DNA of 64,000 nt from Mytilinidion resinicola (lineage: Eukaryota > Ascomycota > Dothideomycetes > Mytilinidiales > Mytilinidiaceae). The position numbers were made by a program, and so were the translations under genes. The stretch is from positions 1,275,787 through 1,339,786 of the forward strand of contig NW_022985445.1 in assembly GCF_010093595.1 (NCBI RefSeq). Direction: 5' to 3'. The first letter of the stretch is position 1. Each line of letters opens with the position of its first letter. The notes under the pieces were generated by a model. The model had not been told where the DNA came from. It ran no database searches and saw only the letters and a list, made by a program, of their open reading frames with translations. Shown piece after piece: positions 33,475 through 44,734 of this stretch.

Positions 33475-34015
33475 TCATGGGATGTCGACGCCTCTCCTCA
33501 GGGACTGATGCTTCGGAGTACGGCGTATGACGACGGATGATTGGCTATGATGTTCATGATTTGTAAGGCTTCATCCATGTCCCTTCTTGCTGCGACGATG
33601 AACATGTCCGGCAGAAAGTACTGTGCTCCTTCAATTCTTTTCTTTTGTTTTGGATCGATGAGATATTTTATTCTTGGATTTCTCCTCATGCATTGGATGG
33701 CGGCATTCTTCGGTGGGACCGAGGGTACGATATGGCGTTTGAGGCATGGCTTGATTATCACGGAGGTGTATTTTACTGGATATGGGAACCTCTCTGCCTC
33801 ATAGAATCATATGAGATACTTTAATCTATTTGCTTTGATTGATTTTGAAGGTAGTATGCGCTGTGTGGGCGTTACGAGCCATGTAGTTCCATGGTTACTC
33901 TTTCACCTCTGCCACACGCGATACATGGCACTGAACACCTCAGTGCTCGGCATATGCTCACACAGTCGAAACCCGCTGCTAGCCACAACCCTGTGAACAA
34001 CACCATTCAACCACC
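33475..34015. other. Convergent intergenic space
   Basis: 3' UTRs of nimA (plus) and of the SDR gene (minus). The small ORFs on both strands are not protein-like, and no element was recognised. Confidence 0.5.
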
Positions 34016-34944
34016 TCATGGGGGAATCTCCTTCCCTTCCCAATCCCAACACTTCCCCCTCCCCTCCACCCTCACCCCTTTCACAACCTCCACCAGCCTC
34101 TCCGCAACCCAATCCCGATCAAACAGCTTCTCTTTCTTCGTGCTCCCCCAAAAATCCCTACTCAGCCCCGTCTTGACCGTCCCAGGATGCAACCCCACCG
34201 CCACCGCCTTCTCCCCACTCGCCGTCCTGAGGTGGTTATCAAACGTCCGAACCACCTGATTCAACCCCGCCTTCGACGCGCGGTAGCTGTACCACCCGCC
34301 CAGCCGGTTGTCAGTTATGCTGCCCACCCGCGCGGACATGAATGCGGCGGTTGGGATAGCGGGGAGGCCTTTCAGCACGTCTGCATCCGAGTTGTCGATG
34401 GGCGTGGATTTGCGCGGGAGGAAGGGGGCGAAGTGCTTTAGCATGAGCATGGGGCCTAGCGTGTTGGTGCGGAAGGTGAGCAGGGCGTCGTCGGCATCTA
34501 TCTGGGCGGGGGATTTCTCGGGGAAGAGGAGGCCTGGAATTATGAAGGCGAGGTGGAGGTGGTGGGCTGGGGAGGCGGTCGGGGGGAAGTGCGAGGTGCA
34601 GTGGGCGGCGGCGGCGGAGATTGTGGATTCATCTGTAAAGGAGTGTTAGTTTCAATTGAACCTGTAGAGTTGAATTGGGCCATGATTGGGGCTTGTGGAT
34701 GTTATGTCGACGAGGGCTGTTTTGTGAGATGTGCGAGAGACGACGTACCCAACACATCGACCTTCAGGACGGTCAACCGCTCTTCGTCTACGCCATTCAG
34801 GCCGGCCACAAGCTCCTCCTTGGTTTTATCTAGGTCCATCCGGGCGGTTGCGACGAGGGGTGCGGTGGTGGTGCGGAGGAGATGCCGCGCAATGGCGAAG
34901 CCTATCCCGCGAGAGGCGGGCGAGACGAGAGACCAGGGGCGCAT
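34016..34944 (-). CDS. Short-chain dehydrogenase/reductase, CsgA-like
   Basis: The exons are 34944-34749 and 34632-34016 on the minus strand (116-bp intron, GTACGT..ACAG), giving 270 residues. The N-terminus MRPWSLVSPASRGIGFAIAR is the cofactor-binding turn, with SPASRGIG in place of the usual TGxxxGIG. The second exon carries NTLGPMLMLKHF (the helix-4 Asn), ARVGSI (catalytic Ser region), the YSYRASK active site and HPGTVKT. This matches the small SDR group related to C-factor CsgA and yeast YMR226-like reductases. The substrate is unknown. The splice is supported because it joins VDVLDEST into the conserved post-strand-4 region. It is tail-to-tail with nimA, and no pathway context is evident. 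Confidence 0.85.
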
Positions 34945-35450
34945 TGTGATCTTCCAGGCACAAGAAGTGCAGGGTGCATGGATAGTAGCATGCTGGGCAG
35001 TATTGGTGGTCAGATTGTTGCGCGTCGTAGAGCTGGCAGCTGGCTAGCTTGAGGTCGATGATGCGGGCATTTTAGCGGGAGATCAACACCGGGTCCCAGC
35101 CCTTTCGGAAACAATTACTTGACATGGCGTGCACGGAAGTTATCTTATTATGTATTCAGCAGGCAGCATTTCGATTTCAGAACCCAGAACGTTATCAACA
35201 CTAGTAACATCCTGGCCCTGGATGCTTTGTCCAGAGGTCCCATGATCCTTTCAGAATGTTGGACAGAAAACATCAAGAAAGAAATAAACGTCCGATATCT
35301 TCGTCCAGAGTTGAGATTAGATAGGTCCATAAGGAGAAATCCCAAGATTATTTCCAAGCATTAAGGGTATCCATCACTGTGAAAGACAAAAACGAACGGC
35401 GATAGCCACTGATCCGAACCCATAAGTCGTACAAATTCCGCATATTGTTT
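34945..35450. other. Intergenic region between the SDR and rax1-like genes
   Basis: 506 bp containing the promoter of the minus-strand SDR and the 3' UTR of the rax1-like gene. No specific element was recognised. Confidence 0.45.
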
Positions 35451-36954
35451 CTAAAAGAAATTGCCTTTTGGAAAAGCGCAGAATATGCCTACCGAAACGG
35501 CGGAGATGACGAAGGCGCCGAGAATGGCCTGAAGGAAAATGGTGTCCTGGATCTGCCGTAGAGCTGGCTCTTGAACCCACACTTCACGGTCGAAGACTTT
35601 ACGGATGAGGTTGCGCTTTTCGTACTTGGCCACCCACGGCTCATTTTCCCAGCTGTTACTGGAGTTGGCGGACGCCAGGCTCTCGATAGAATCGGATTTC
35701 ATGTCGACACCTTCGGGCTCATCGTCCGAGGCGAAGAGCTCCCATGGTCGGAGATGGCGGTGGTGCATACCGTGGAGAACCTATACAAGTTAGCCATGTG
35801 GCTCAGACGGAGTGACAGTGGCCTACTTACAACACACATGCCCTTCCAGGCAGCGATAAGAGTAGAGATGCCGATCATGAAGCCAATGAACGAGAGGACT
35901 CGCCAGCCGCGTCCCGCGCTGCTCAGAGTAATGAGAATTGCAGCGACAAGGCCACCGACAATTCCACCAATGCCCAGGCCACGAGCAAAAATGACACGGG
36001 GACGGTTGCCGTTACAGATCGTCCACCGGATGAAATTAGGATGTGCCTGGCACCTCAAAGACCATTCAACGGTGGTAATGACTTCACGGAATGCTGATGG
36101 GTGGGTAGTGTTCTGAAGAGCATGAAGAAGAGACGCCCTCTCTCTCGACGAAAGATTGAGCTGACGGGAACCACCATCTGCAATGTAGATGGAAATGATC
36201 CTGGTTATTTCCTCGCGATACGGCTGAATAGACACTATGAACAATTAAATCGCTGTCAGACGTGAAGGTGTTTATTGATACTTACATGGCTTCCACTTCA
36301 GATTAGCATCCTGAAAAGCGCCCTCTGCCCTCTTGGCATGGTCCGTTTTCCCTTCCGAGACTGTGCTCTCATAGGTAGACTCGTCGGATGAAAGTGCCTC
36401 TTGTCTGCCCTCGGATGGAGTGCGTGGTGGCGTATAGAATGGATTGACCTTCTCACCCTCGGTAACCTTTGGACCGCCCGCGAAGTCTGTGCCATTGAGT
36501 ATAGCTACAGCATCCGAGTTCATGTTCTTCGATCTGCCTTGAGTCTGCGCTTCGGCCTCAGATTGCACCTCAGTCCACTCGGGAGCCAATGCCTGCTCCT
36601 TCGCGGGTGTTTCATTGAAGCGTTTCACGTAGTCGCGATACCAAAGGAAGAATTGGAGGTTCTCAGCAGACAGCTCGATATACTTGAGATAGTTCATGAA
36701 ATCGCGGACTGTACAGGGCTATGATATTGTTAGTGCGAGAGTTCTCCGTTTACTTTAGAGACCTGAGTACTTACAGGGCAGACCCCTCCAGCGATGATTC
36801 TATCAAACGAAAGGGCGTCAGGAATGCCATGCGACATGCCAGAACTTCCAGACGTTACGGAGCCATCAATCGAACCCCGTTTCTCGTTGCCAGACAACGA
36901 GTCGCGGGAAGACGGAACGAACGAAGGTCGACGGTAGGTAATGTTGTACACCAT
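35451..36954 (-). CDS. rax1: Rax1-like RGS-domain membrane protein
   Basis: Four exons on the minus strand, 36954-36775, 36718-36286, 36234-35831 and 35780-35451, give 448 residues; introns are 50-56 bp. The RGS-like domain begins DALSFDRIIAGGVCPPCTVRDFMNYL and includes AENLQFFLWYRDYVKRF. It is interrupted by a long acidic Ser-rich insert and resumes with HPSAFREVITTVEWSLRCQAHPNFIRW. Two adjacent membrane segments follow (GIGGIVGGLVAAILITL and VLSFIGFMIGISTLIAAW), with another at the C-terminus (FLQAILGAFVISAVSVGIF). This order matches Rax1, which marks bud sites in yeast and affects polar growth and stress response in Aspergillus. Each splice restores conserved sequence. Whether the RGS part acts on a G-alpha is not known. 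Confidence 0.85.
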
Positions 36955-39402
36955 AGCTACGACCTACTCTAGAAGAACGAGTGAAAAATGGCAGAGGAAT
37001 ACGCGGTCTCTGGCACGAAGCGACAACGAAAGGATATTCAAACAATGGCAGGATTAGTGACCAGGCCTTATATTTTTAGAGGATGAGAGGAGAATATATG
37101 CTAGAATTGGGGCATTCTAGGAGCGGGAAAGGTACCGGGTGGGTGGGTAGTCAATTTACTCCACGAACGCCACGGAACGACAAGGGCTGCGTCGCGGTAG
37201 GCCTAACACGGGCAAAGTGATATTCTGACAGGTTACGCCCAGTGGAGCGAGCGTACAGGAAGGATGATAAGGTTTTGCCGGTCCGTGGACTGATGACGAG
37301 GAGCTTTTATATCAGTGCGAGAAACGAGTGCTTTCTTCCCTCCAGAGTTGAAATGCAGCTGAACGTGAGCGGAGGAAGATCACTACCAAGGCTATTGTGC
37401 ACTCATGCTCTCCTTCCTGGGGCGTGTGGGCCCCGAAGACTAGTGATCATTCCCATCGCGTTCAATCCTAGCAGCATGTGGAGTGCCAGCTCCCGTGGGA
37501 TCCAGACCCTGCTAATCTCTAGGCTTCCCCGCAGACGTCCTGACAGCTCATAAAATGATGATCGTGTTGCTCTTCTGCATGTCGTCAGGTGGCAGCCCAC
37601 CTCGTTTTTCGACGTGTAAAGCATGATCTTCCACTGTCCGGCCACGCATTGCATGAACACTGTGCATTCGGACCAGCATACGCGGGCGGGAGATTCGCTC
37701 CAAGTGGGTGCTAACAAGGCGACTTGCAGGGTGGCAGCCACGGCAAGACGGTGGACGGCATGCTGGGATTCGTCGAGCAGTAGAGGCCCAAATCTTGGAT
37801 GGCGAGGTTGAGCTGGGAATGCGTTAGCGCTGCATCGATCGCCAAGCATGCATCTAGAGTCGGGAGCACCAAGTGCTCTTTGGCCACGACGGATTTTGGA
37901 CTTTAGCAACTGAGCGGAGACACTTCCTAGTTCTTCGACGGCTTCGACGCCGTCCATGGTTCAGACCGACCATCTGTGGAACTGCTATGTAAAGCTGAGC
38001 CGCCAACGCGGGACAAAAGTGCCGGCGATGCAACATCAACCGACGTCCAGCTCCGAACTGCCTTCCAGCCGCACATCTTCTCCCGGTCAGTGCAAGCACC
38101 CTGCCGGCATGACGTCGATGCAGCCAGCCACAGTGAGCAGGCATCGCAAAGCCAATTGGCATCTCAAGCCACCAGAGCCCAAGGCAACTTCGACGTCTTT
38201 ACTCCCTGTTTGAACGACTGTGCGGGCGTAAGCGATGGGAGTGACTCTGGGGTATCCATGGCAAATCCCAGCCGCACAGTCGAATGGAAGACCTGCGGCT
38301 CGGGTCTCCAGCTGCCCTTTTCCTGAACGACGACACCGACCGCTCACCTCGCTGCCCTCCCAAAGTCCGTCAAAGGACGCGCATACGTCTTTCTCTCCAC
38401 GTCCGCTCCGATGCATGAGGGTGATAAGGGCGTATTGGTGCCGTTACGGATCAGGACTCACGATTTCTTATCCAATGCGGTTTGCAGCTCTGTCGTAAAG
38501 CAGGCGAAAAAGCAAACGACAGCAGGAGCAGGTTTTGCGAAGCTCTCCCGCCATGACCCCTCCTTAATACCTTTACGCGCGCCATCTGTTCGCTTGTGCC
38601 ATGAGCCAATGACCTGGTGGCTGTCCCGCCTTGCGCTCCACTAACTCAGGGGCACGGCACACCCCAGGGATCAAGCTTGATATGCGGAGATCTCGAATCG
38701 GCGGGTGGAAATATCTGACTTGAGACTAAGAACGCCAAACACCGACTACTGGACGTTGGAAACGCTGGGTCGCGATGCCATCAACGCCTTCGGTTGTCTG
38801 TGCTTGCCGGATGCCGATTAGGGAAGGCGATAGGCTGATAGAATGTTACGTCAAAAGGGGCTCCAGCTTGCTTGTTCGTGTTTGAAATCTGCCAAATCGA
38901 CAGCTCACACAAGCCGCAGCTGAAGAAGATTGTAGGCTTCGAGTTACTGGCCAAGCAGCTTGGTCTTCGCAACAGTAACCTCAATTCCAGGTTTCCACCG
39001 CGAGAGAGCGGCCAAATACGGCTTGTCTTTCCCTTTACAACTGATCGATACTGTCTCTAAAACCCCAATTCGGCTCCACATGCTGATCTCAAGACAGTGC
39101 TTTGGTTGCAGCATTGGACCCATAATTTGATCGTCGACGGCTTCCGACTCATGCAAAGAAGAGAAAATGCCCACGTAGAACACGCGAATTTTGCTGGAGG
39201 GAAGAAGCTTACTTCAACAGCACGAATCCTAGAATTGAGTAGCGTTTGCTCTTGAAGAGAGACCAGATTGTCACGTGATGGCTTTTGACCCCGTCTCGGT
39301 TAGTCAACCTCGCCGCAACTTCGCCGCAATTATCGACTCAAAGCTACATTATCTGGGACTTCTCGTCACCTGCATTAAGATGGGCTCACATTATCACAAA
39401 AT
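36955..39402. other. 2.4-kb intergenic region, GC-rich in its middle
   Basis: The part next to 36955 is the promoter of the minus-strand rax1-like gene. The stretch from about 37.2 to 38.6 kb is GC-rich with overlapping short ORFs in several frames, like the block upstream of the flbC-like gene. I see no convincing protein, RNA gene or repeat. Confidence 0.45.
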
Positions 39403-40291
39403 ATGCCTCGCGACATTGCAAGTGTCTTAACTATCATTCGCCTCACATTTTTAGAGAATGTCCCGCGCGATGGACCTCCTGGACCAGCACAACCTGCATG
39501 GAACCATTCAATGTCACTCATTGCGCGGGAAAGATTCTGGCAGTCTATTAGTTGGGGAAGACAGAGTGATGACCTCACCTGCGTTTACATTTTGATTTGT
39601 ACGTCCACGATATGCTTTGGCAATAGTCTGCTTACTGAAGGTTTTAGCATGGAGGGACGGACTGCTGCCCTGGCACACCATTACGCCCACCGCCCTGAGC
39701 AAAATTACGTCTACAGACTTTTCGTATACATTCCTGCCACTCCTTCCCTATCTGGCAACTCCTCCTCGGATACACCATCTAAGGGCACCTAATCATGCAT
39801 TCTACTCTTGGGGTGTGGTGTCTCTAGACATCATCTATGTTCAGGCATCTGCAGGTAGCGATATGGAAGCCTTTGTTAATAATTTGCAACTTGGGACATG
39901 GACCCAGCCTCCGAGGACGTCTCGTCGAACCTCCGCGGGCGACGTTGAATCAATTCTTCGCGACTGGTCTGAGGGACCCCACGGAGCGTCAACCAGAACT
40001 TATGTCATTATGATAAAATGGAGTAATCGCGAGATCGCCAATCGATTCAAGGATCTCACAAAGCCATCTTATGTATTTGGATCCTGTATCCCCGATGATA
40101 CTTGGGGGAAAGAGTTTCTTGCCTTATTCAGAGAGCTGCATGAACGTGATGCATCGACGGAACACGTGAGTGTAGACTTTTGGAAATGGCCATATAGCCC
40201 ACCTATGTATACGCAGAAGCACATAGAATGTCCCAATCCTTCTTTATCTCGTAGGCTACGTCGTTTGTTAAGAATGTCACCGCCTCGTTAA
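39403..40291 (+). CDS. Unrecognised two-exon protein
   Basis: The exons are 39403-39598 and 39855-40291, joined over a 256-bp intron (GTACGT..CTGCAG), giving 210 residues. The intron is unusually long for this locus. The join is supported because the first frame (PRDGPPGPAQPAWNHSMSL, ISWGRQSDDLTCVYILI) continues logically into SDMEAFVNNLQL and TYVIMIKW, alternating strand- and helix-like stretches. I do not recognise the family. The shape, two strand-helix halves with no signal peptide or membrane segment, would suit a dimeric alpha/beta-barrel (ABM-like) protein, but no diagnostic motif supports that. It sits just left of LTR-like sequence and a decayed gene. An alternative is a degenerating gene whose intron has been enlarged. 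Confidence 0.5.
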
Positions 40292-40420
40292 TCGAACCCC
40301 CGATATCATCTGGAACAATATTTTACGCAATGTAAGTACAACTAAGACTGGAACTCGGGTTGCAGCAACCTAGGATCAGCAACTCATACGGTTCACCTGC
40401 GTGCACACCACCCCCCTAGG

Positions 40421-40560
40421 TATCCCTTACTCTCCCTTTCTCTTCCTTACGGAGTTGTGGTGCTTCCTTGCTGCCAAGGGAACGACCAAGGGAGCGCCCT
40501 AAGGGATAGTTCATCTCGTTCCTCTATATAGTCCGCCTTTACGGCATCTACAATACAACA
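40421..40560 (-). repeat. LTR-like repeat, copy in minus orientation
   Basis: Read on the minus strand, it begins TGTTGTATTG and contains CTATATAGAG, AACGAGAT and CCGTAAGGAAGAGAAAGGG. A second copy lies at about 41405-41560 in the opposite orientation. The TG start, a TATA-like box about 30 bp in and a repeat of solo-LTR size suggest a retrotransposon LTR. No internal coding domain is present, and the outer end near 40421 is not clearly defined. Confidence 0.5.
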
Positions 40561-41144
40561 GAGTTCACATCAATTTCAACCTGAGTCCTCGGGCAGGCTT
40601 CGTTAGGTCTGGGCGTATTATCAACGCTTTCCCTAGGACTGCTTTCATCACCATAGTCCACTTTGTCAATGCCCTCACTGGCACAGCTTACAAAAAGTGA
40701 GCAATCGGCATCCGCTGGGTAACCAATGCCAACGTTATTCCCAGGTCCAACCGGAGGAGACTTGACAACCACTGTTAGCGGTGTATTGGCTGAAGTGTAC
40801 TCTTTTTCCACAATACCGGCCTACGAAACATTGACTGCAGCTATCACTGTTGCTACTGACTTGGCTACAACAGACTCGGGCGGGCACTCGCACTTATCCC
40901 GATGTAGGCTCACCCCGGTATCCTAGATTAGAGTATATTGCTAACGGCCTATCAGAATAATAGGTCCTGGAGGTAAGACCGCTGCCTAGAGTAGCTTTGG
41001 CCGAACTTTAGGCTGACTGGGATAGGTGTCGTTATATATCATGTTCCTGGGTTTCCAATCGGGCCTCTAAGCCTACCAAAAGTTCCAAGTTGCCCTCTAA
41101 TGCTGAAGATATTTGGTCTATGCCCGAAAAGCCCCAGTGACCCA

Positions 41145-41181
41145 GGGAATCCCGGGGATCCCGGGGATCCCGGGGATCCGG
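41145..41181 (+). repeat. 9-bp tandem repeat encoding Gly-Asp-Pro
   Basis: About four copies of the 9-mer CCCGGGGAT lie in frame inside the decayed gene, reading GDPGDPGDP. The copies are nearly identical, which suggests recent slippage. Confidence 0.8.
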
Positions 41182-41404
41182 AAGACCCAAATAAAACACC
41201 AACGGGCAAACCTGACAAATCGGCAAAGCAGACATCAGAACCAGAAACTAGTACGTCTTCCTCAAGTTGTACGGGTATAAGCGAGTTTCCTCAGTGCACG
41301 GCATTCTGTACCCCGATTACCGCAGCACCAGATAGCACAACGATCTCGTGCACTACCACAGCTTGGCAGCTGGCGTAGGAAGGGCAAAGAATCAGTGAAG
41401 GAAG

Positions 41405-41560
41405 CATGAGTTGTATTGGGGTTGTAACGAGGGACTATATAGAGTAACGAGACTCCCTTGACAGCAAGGGACAGCAAGGGAGCAACACAACTTCGTAAGG
41501 GAGATAGTGCAACTCCGTAAGGAGGAGAAAGGGAGAGAAAACAAGGGAGAATAGAGACGT
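41405..41560 (+). repeat. LTR-like repeat, plus-orientation copy inside the decayed gene
   Basis: Shares TTGTATTG, GGACTATATAGAG, AACGAGA, ACAGCAAGGGA, CAACTCCGTAAGGA and GAGAAAGGGAGAG with the inverted copy at 40421-40560. The segment is bounded by inverted 8-mers TGGCAGCT (41364-41371) and AGCTGCCA (41567-41574), which may mark insertion boundaries or be chance. It splits a Cys/Thr-rich coding stretch, so it arrived after the gene existed. Confidence 0.55.
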
Positions 41561-42593
41561 GTTACTAGCTGCCACGGCCTGCAAGACCATCATTGGATGC
41601 ACGGGCACAGCTACAACAATCACCACCGTATCATCGGAACACGCGCCTGCCTGCTCCCTGCCTATCCAAGTACAGCCCTATGACTCCAATCCCGCAGGTG
41701 ATGCAGAAGGAGATATGTCTGCAGTATGGTACTATCTCGAGACACTGTTCCAGATTATAGTCCCTTTTTGCGAGCCATACTCGGCCACCTCCAATACCAC
41801 GGCAACTACGTTCAGTACCATAACAACGTCCTCTAGCATCGTAACAACATCCAGCACTGCGGCATCTCCCGTATCTTCGACTGGTCCCCAGTTCAACATA
41901 ACATTCCACTAGAAGATCATTGGCGACGATAGCAGCATCAAGTGAGCACACACCAAAACTCCAACAGACGTTTTACTAATCAAGTCCTACTCCCTCAGTT
42001 GGACGCTCCGCGACGCCGCCGGTACAGAACTCAGTAATGACAATGGCACTCCTATCGCAGCCACGCCCGGCCCACGCTGGGACGTCGACTTTTTTGTCTA
42101 CGGGGAAAAAGGCAATATCAACACGACTGGCCTAAACCTGGTGTATATGGTCGATGGCGTTAATGACACCTACAGATGCCGCCCTCAATGGACTACTGGG
42201 ACCGACAGCGAAACTGACCCGGGTCCGAACAACACTGCTATTTGTGGAAGGAGTCAGGCTGATTTTGGCCGTCAGACTCCGACAGTGGTGGGTTGGAACC
42301 ATACCGAAGGCGGCTATGTGAGGGATATTTCGGGTTGGTTTGAGGGATTTGCGTAGGAGCGTGAGATGGGTGGCTTTTTGTTCAGTCACGAGGGTAGATC
42401 TAATCATCCTGTTTCAAAGTTTCAGCAACAATGTGACCTGGGTATAAAAACAATCAAGTTTAATTGATGGCGGATTTGATATAGCCACCGCTGTTCTCAA
42501 TTTCGTTCCACCCCAAAGCGACTTACTCATCGTCCGACTCCAATGCAGAAGCGCTAAACCATCCACTTGGCACTTGCTGTATCTAGCAATCAC

Positions 42594-43790
42594 TCATTCC
42601 GTTTGCGACTCACGCCTCCGCAGATACACAGTCGTCCCTCCAAAGTGCTCGCTGCCCGGGAAGGCGAAGCTCGTACACCCCTCAATCATAGCCTGTACTC
42701 GCTTCGAGCAAGGGTCTGTCGTGTACGGCGAGACAGGCACCTTTGACCCACCAAAATCGATAAATTCGCGCTTCTCGAAGTCCGTTTCATCAGCATGGAT
42801 CGTGTCGCAGATGAGTGCAGCAGGCCACTGGACGTCGGCGACGATCTGGCGTACGGGGATGTCTGGGCTGAGAGACATGACGAGCGTGCTTGGCGTGATT
42901 GCGAGGAAGCCTTGAGGGTCTTCGACGACGTTGATGTCTAGGGCGGTTAGGATGCGCTTGTCGATGTCTGTGTAGCCTGGGTCTTGGACCCATACCGGGA
43001 CAGCTTCGCCGGCGTCGCCTTTGGGGAGAATCTCGCGGAGGGTTTGGATGCACGCGTGCTGGGCGTGCGAGGCATTATCGTTGTGGCGTTGGAGGTTGCC
43101 CAGAGCGAAGCAGACGATGCGGTTGACAGGGGCGGTATCACAGAGTGCTGCAGCCAGCTTTCTTTTGAGAACTGTGCAGGCGTCGCTTTCGAGCCATTGT
43201 AAGCTTGCCGCTTGGTGTGCAGCGTGTACCTCCTCGAAGCTGCTAGTGCCCTGGAAGAAGCTGCAGGAGGCTACGCTGATGGGAACCTTCGGGGGCCAGT
43301 CTATTTTGGCTTCGGGGTCTACGGTGTTGCCGTCGCCGTTATACCAGGGAGGAGTGTCGTCAGCGAGGGCCTGATAGCTTTTGTATGAAATGGATGGAGT
43401 GTAGCTGAGACACATGTGGTTAGCACAGCTCGAAGAATGCATTTAATATGCCTAAACGCGTTCGAGATCCAGTAAATTATTGTAGGATTTGAAAGGCATC
43501 GAAGCGCTTCAAACAACCATAGACAGCTGCATACACTTGAAAGAAAAGAGGTTGACTCACGGTCCGTATCCCTCTCTTTCATGATGATTGGGCTTCCAGT
43601 GCTGCTCGACTTTGTACTCATGCGGTTTCCCGTTGATGTCGTTGATGACGAGCTTGCCTCCTTCTCCAGATGTCCACACACGATCAACATATTCTAGAAG
43701 AGCCCGAGAGAAGATTGGTGAGCCACTCTCTAACCTTTCCAGATTCGCCTTGGCAGAGCTTAACGACCTTAAAGGGATGCTCTCTCCCAT
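42594..43790 (-). CDS. SRR1-like domain protein
   Basis: The exons are 43790-43561 and 43404-42594 on the minus strand (156-bp intron, GTGAGT..CTCAG), giving 346 residues. VNRIVCFALGNLQ is the strand-turn motif of the SRR1-like domain (PF07985) and is followed by AVPVWVQDPGYTDIDKRILTALDINVVEDPQGFLAI, the usual second half. The N-terminal exon (LEYVDRVWTSGEGGKLVINDINGK) is typical of fungal members. A longer frame upstream uses TTG only, so the first in-frame ATG at 43790 was taken. SRR1 was named for a plant clock and light-signalling gene; the fungal proteins have no established function. Nearby genes give no hint. Confidence 0.8.
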
Positions 43791-44734
43791 TATGGGTAGA
43801 TCTGTGAGTAGCTGTTCCAAGGCCCGAAAGGGCGAAGTTTAATGGCGCTTTATTGTTCTCGCCCACTTGGGTTTATCGTGTGAGGTTCGGAAGAGGCTTA
43901 GGGTGTATCCCTTGTCGAGCCTGTAAATTGACGCAGTCCGTTCACAACGTAAGGGTAAAGTGGCTTCACCGGTGAAAAAATCGAAAGTTGAAAGGGCGAA
44001 TCGAATGTCTACCTAAGCAGGACGGTAGAAGTTTGAGTGCTGAAGGATGGAGAAGGCACCCCAGATTCACCATGCGACATATATTGAAAGTGAAAGTGGA
44101 AGTGAAAGGAAAAGAGTAGATTCCTGCCGGCTGAAATCAGGGCAGACATAAAGCTAGAAAGCCTGGGGAAAAGAAAGGTCACAGAGAATGTGAGTTGCCC
44201 ATCGTATGCGCCACGTTGCCGCAGATGGCGATACTTAAGGATGATCCCGGAAAAGCGCGCTGGATAAGCGGCGCCCAACTACCACGGCGCCTACTTAGGG
44301 CTTCTCACAGGTACCCTTCTCTAAAGAGCCACGGAGTTAGGACGAGAGGGCTAAAGCAGGACAAGTCTAGGGAGAGCATGTCAACAGGCCTTTTGTGTGA
44401 TGGGATGGGCGCGAAGGAGTGAATTCCTCCGGGATCTCTGACTCGCCCGCGCTTGGGTGACAACGATCAGAACTTTAAATGGCACCATTTGAGGGGCCAC
44501 ATCGAGCTTGCAGATTTCTCGATAGAGTTCGTGTACATTCTATACGGGATTTCAGTATTGTACTGAAGCACCCCAAACAGTGGTAGACCAGACACATTTT
44601 GTGGAGGCCAGGAGGCACAAGACAAGCTCTCTGAAAAAGCGGGTCCGTGCAAACACACCAAACTCAGGAACAACCTGTCGTGCTACCGAAATAAACCTCA
44701 CCTCTATCCGCCGTCCTATATGCGCCTGGTGGCC
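43791..44734. promoter_or_regulatory. Divergent intergenic region between the SRR1-like and Msc7-like genes
   Basis: 944 bp between divergent starts. It contains a purine-rich run with repeated GTGAAAG/GGAAGTG words near 44085-44115. No gene was recognised, and no factor can be named. Confidence 0.45.

Larger units (their letters stand above)
40726..42356 (+). pseudogene. Decayed secreted-type protein gene with nonsense codon and repeat insertion
   Basis: Coding-like blocks in plus orientation are separated by damage. Block 1 (about 40726-40900) reads LFPGPTGGDLTTT. It is followed by stop-rich sequence, then block 2 (41100-41378) with a GDPGDPGDP tract and a Cys/Thr-rich run. LTR-like sequence interrupts it at about 41364-41574. 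Block 3 (41577-41941) resumes CKTIIGCTGTATTITT and has an in-frame TAG at 41910-41912. A normal intron (41942-41998) leads to the last exon, which ends WFEGFA. The stop could derive from CAG by one C-to-T change, as RIP would produce. I do not recognise the original protein; its low-complexity Ser/Thr/Cys-rich regions and potential N-glycosylation sites suggest a secreted or wall protein. The true 5' end is unclear. Confidence 0.6.

Noticed and set aside
40548..40811. 87-codon minus-strand ORF with protein-like sequence (GYPADADCSLFVSC)
   Set aside because: Antisense to the decayed plus-strand gene and running into the LTR-like repeat. Which strand is ancestral is not fully certain, but the Ser/Thr/Cys-rich plus-strand blocks further on favour the plus strand.
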